Positions 13,161 through 14,244 of a DNA stretch of 14,244 nucleotides are shown here, piece after piece (the stretch's first letter is position 1; each line of letters opens with the position of its first letter). Made by a program: the position numbers and the translations under genes. Origin of the DNA: Parvularculaceae bacterium (GTDB lineage: Bacteria > Pseudomonadota > Alphaproteobacteria > Caulobacterales > Parvularculaceae); assembly GCA_004213235.1 (NCBI GenBank), contig SHAI01000037.1, forward strand, positions 1-14,244. The letters are read 5' to 3'. Under the pieces are notes generated by a model. That model worked only from the letters and a program-made list of their open reading frames with translations. It was not told where the DNA came from and did not search any database.

Positions 13161-13961
13161 TCACCCGACTTTGCCAATGGCGCGATGCAGCGCCAGTGCC
13201 TGACGGGTTTCAGCGACATCGTGCACACGGACAATATCAACATTTTGCCCAGCTGCGATCAGCGCTGCCGCGATAGATCCGCCAAGGCGCGCATGCGCGG
13301 GACCATCGCGATCAAGCGCGGCGATAAAGCGCTTGCGGGACGCGCCTAAAAGAACCGGTCCCAATTGCTTGAACCGGCCGAGCGAGGCGAGCAAGGCAAT
13401 ATTGTGTTGCAGCGTTTTACCAAACCCAATTCCCGGATCGACAAAAATACGCGCCGCGCACACGCCCGCCGCAATGGCCGCATTCTTCCGCCCATCGAGG
13501 AAGTTATACACTTCCTCGATAACATCATCATACTGCGGATCATCCTGCATCGTTTTGGGATCGCCTTGCGCGTGCATTAAAACCACGTCGCATCCCAATT
13601 GTGCGGCGGTCTCAACACTGTCGGCGCTAAAGCTCAACGCTGAGACATCGTTCCAGATCGACGCGCCGGCGGCGATGCATGCCCGGGCCACCTCCGGTTT
13701 TCGGGTGTCGATGGAAATCTTTGCCGGTGTTTGCTGGGCGAGGGCTTCAATAATTGGTACAACGCGGCGCAATTCCTCTTCGACTGAAATGGCCGTGGCA
13801 CCAGGCCGGGTTGATTCCCCGCCAATGTCTAAAATATCCGCACCCTCATCCACCAGCATCAAGGCGTGATCGACCGCCGCCATGGCATCTGCAAACATTC
13901 CGCCATCGGAGAAAGAATCCGGTGTGGCATTCACAATGCCCATGATATGTGTGCGGCTCAA
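13161..13961 (-). CDS. folP: Dihydropteroate synthase
   Basis: The product is 266 aa; it joins 4-aminobenzoate to dihydropterin pyrophosphate in folate synthesis and is the sulfonamide target. The TIM-barrel motifs run in order: MGIVNATPDSFSDGG, DIGGESTRPGA, ISIDTRKPEVARA, WNDVSALS, VLMHAQGDPKTMQ, FVDPGIGFGKTLQHN, LLGASRKRFI and VRVHDVAETRQAL. Substitutions relative to common sequences are W before NDVS (often I or V) and AQGDP where MQGTP is usual. Both lie near substrate loops and are worth noting for drug sensitivity, but are within normal variation as far as I can tell. The start is TTG 13961, supported by AAGGA 8 nt upstream. No other folate gene is in view. Confidence 0.97.
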   Translation of the reverse strand: MSRTHIMGIVNATPDSFSDGGMFADAMAAVDHALMLVDEGADILDIGGESTRPGATAISVEEELRRVVPIIEALAQQTPAKISIDTRKPEVARACIAAGASIWNDVSALSFSADSVETAAQLGCDVVLMHAQGDPKTMQDDPQYDDVIEEVYNFLDGRKNAAIAAGVCAARIFVDPGIGFGKTLQHNIALLASLGRFKQLGPVLLGASRKRFIAALDRDGPAHARLGGSIAAALIAAGQNVDIVRVHDVAETRQALALHRAIGKVG

Positions 13962-14244
13962 AATCTCGTTCCTTCGTTGTTAAGCTCTTAGCGCGCTTTT
14001 GGCATACCGGGACCCTGGTCATGCCCCACCTTTAGCAGGGTTCGTTTATAGACGTCACGCGGCCCTTCGCGCCGCCCCGCACCACCACGCCGCCTTCGGG
14101 TGTCTGTTTTCGCACCCCTAGCGGTCAAATTCACCGCAACTGCGGCGCAGTCCATTCTCGCCAAGCCTCTGAAAAGAATACTATTTTAAATGCCGTCTCA
14201 ATCTGGGTGCGGGGCGGGTGGAAAGAGACGCGTGGCGTTCGGAG
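13962..14244. other. Region upstream of folP without a firm gene
   Basis: No long frame is present in these 283 bp. On the minus strand a frame is open from the window edge to TGA at 14131-14133 (38 codons, including the stretch TQIETAFKIVFFSEAWREW) and could be the end of an upstream gene. On the plus strand ATG 14190 opens a frame to the edge (MPSQSGCGAGG) without a good Shine-Dalgarno. Neither can be decided within the window. The folP promoter should lie here if the gene is transcribed alone. Confidence 0.35.
13988..14155 (-). CDS. Possible 55-aa basic protein upstream of folP
   Basis: ATG 14155 to TAA 13990-13988 gives 55 residues (MDCAAVAVNLTARGAKTDTR at the start, then an Arg/Gly-rich stretch, then YKRTLLKVGHDQG, ending MPKAR). 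A GAGG lies about 11 nt upstream, and the stop is 26 nt before the folP TTG, a normal operon spacing. The composition is very basic and I recognise no family. It could equally be a chance frame in GC-rich sequence. Confidence 0.25.
   Translation of the reverse strand: MDCAAVAVNLTARGAKTDTRRRRGGAGRREGPRDVYKRTLLKVGHDQGPGMPKAR

Noticed and set aside
13333..13869. 178-aa plus-strand frame across folP
   Set aside because: The opposite strand holds all the conserved dihydropteroate synthase motifs here; the plus frame is Ser/Ala/Pro-rich and unrecognisable.

Overview
The window looks like chromosomal DNA of an alphaproteobacterium of moderately high GC. The family set points that way: UPF0260/YcgN cysteine-cluster protein, SuhB-type phosphatase, an IbpA-like Hsp20 beginning MRNYDLTPLYR behind a ROSE-like leader, YceI and a PBP1A-type synthase. 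Several genes appear to use TTG or GTG starts. The genus cannot be fixed from the sequence alone. I see no tRNA, rRNA, CRISPR array, transposase, phage gene or attachment site, so most of the window is ordinary core or housekeeping sequence. The unusual material lies between the genes.

Layout. Positions 1-468 hold the C-terminal end of a TPR protein built from 141-bp DNA repeats. 740-2080 (+) is a secreted protein of unknown role with traces of a LytM/M23-like fold. 2152-2580 (-) is an exported thermonuclease and 2752-3336 (-) an exported YceI-family protein. 3691-4116 (+) is a small lipocalin-like protein. 4256-6355 (-) is a bifunctional PBP1A-family peptidoglycan synthase. 6627-7070 (+) is YcgN. 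7187-8923 (-) is an acyl-CoA ligase. 9145-9936 and 9933-10913 (+) are a SuhB-type phosphatase overlapping by 4 bp with an exported PqqB-like metallo-beta-lactamase-fold protein. 11167-11628 (-) is an Hsp20 chaperone. 11880-12197 and 12225-13154 (+) are an SCP2-domain protein and an alpha/beta hydrolase, a likely lipid-related pair. 13161-13961 (-) is dihydropteroate synthase (folP).

The most interesting region is around the Hsp20 gene. Upstream it has a sigma-32-like promoter and a leader of about 119 nt. The last hairpin of that leader masks the Shine-Dalgarno sequence with the UUGCU and bulged-G arrangement typical of ROSE RNA thermometers. Downstream, on the same strand, come a GC-rich hairpin, then two hairpins with C-rich loops (ACCCUCCG and AACCCCUCCCCC), and then a U-tract. 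This resembles alphaproteobacterial small RNAs that expose anti-Shine-Dalgarno C-rich loops. It may be an undescribed stress sRNA, independent or cut from the hsp20 3' UTR.

A second theme is short tandem repeats with units that are multiples of 3 bp: 12 bp before the nuclease start, 18 bp after its stop, 15 bp after the PBP stop, and 141 bp in the TPR gene. The 18-bp and 15-bp arrays lie between convergent genes. They continue the reading frame past the stop of the minus-strand gene, which suggests either recently lost C-terminal tails or neutral minisatellites.
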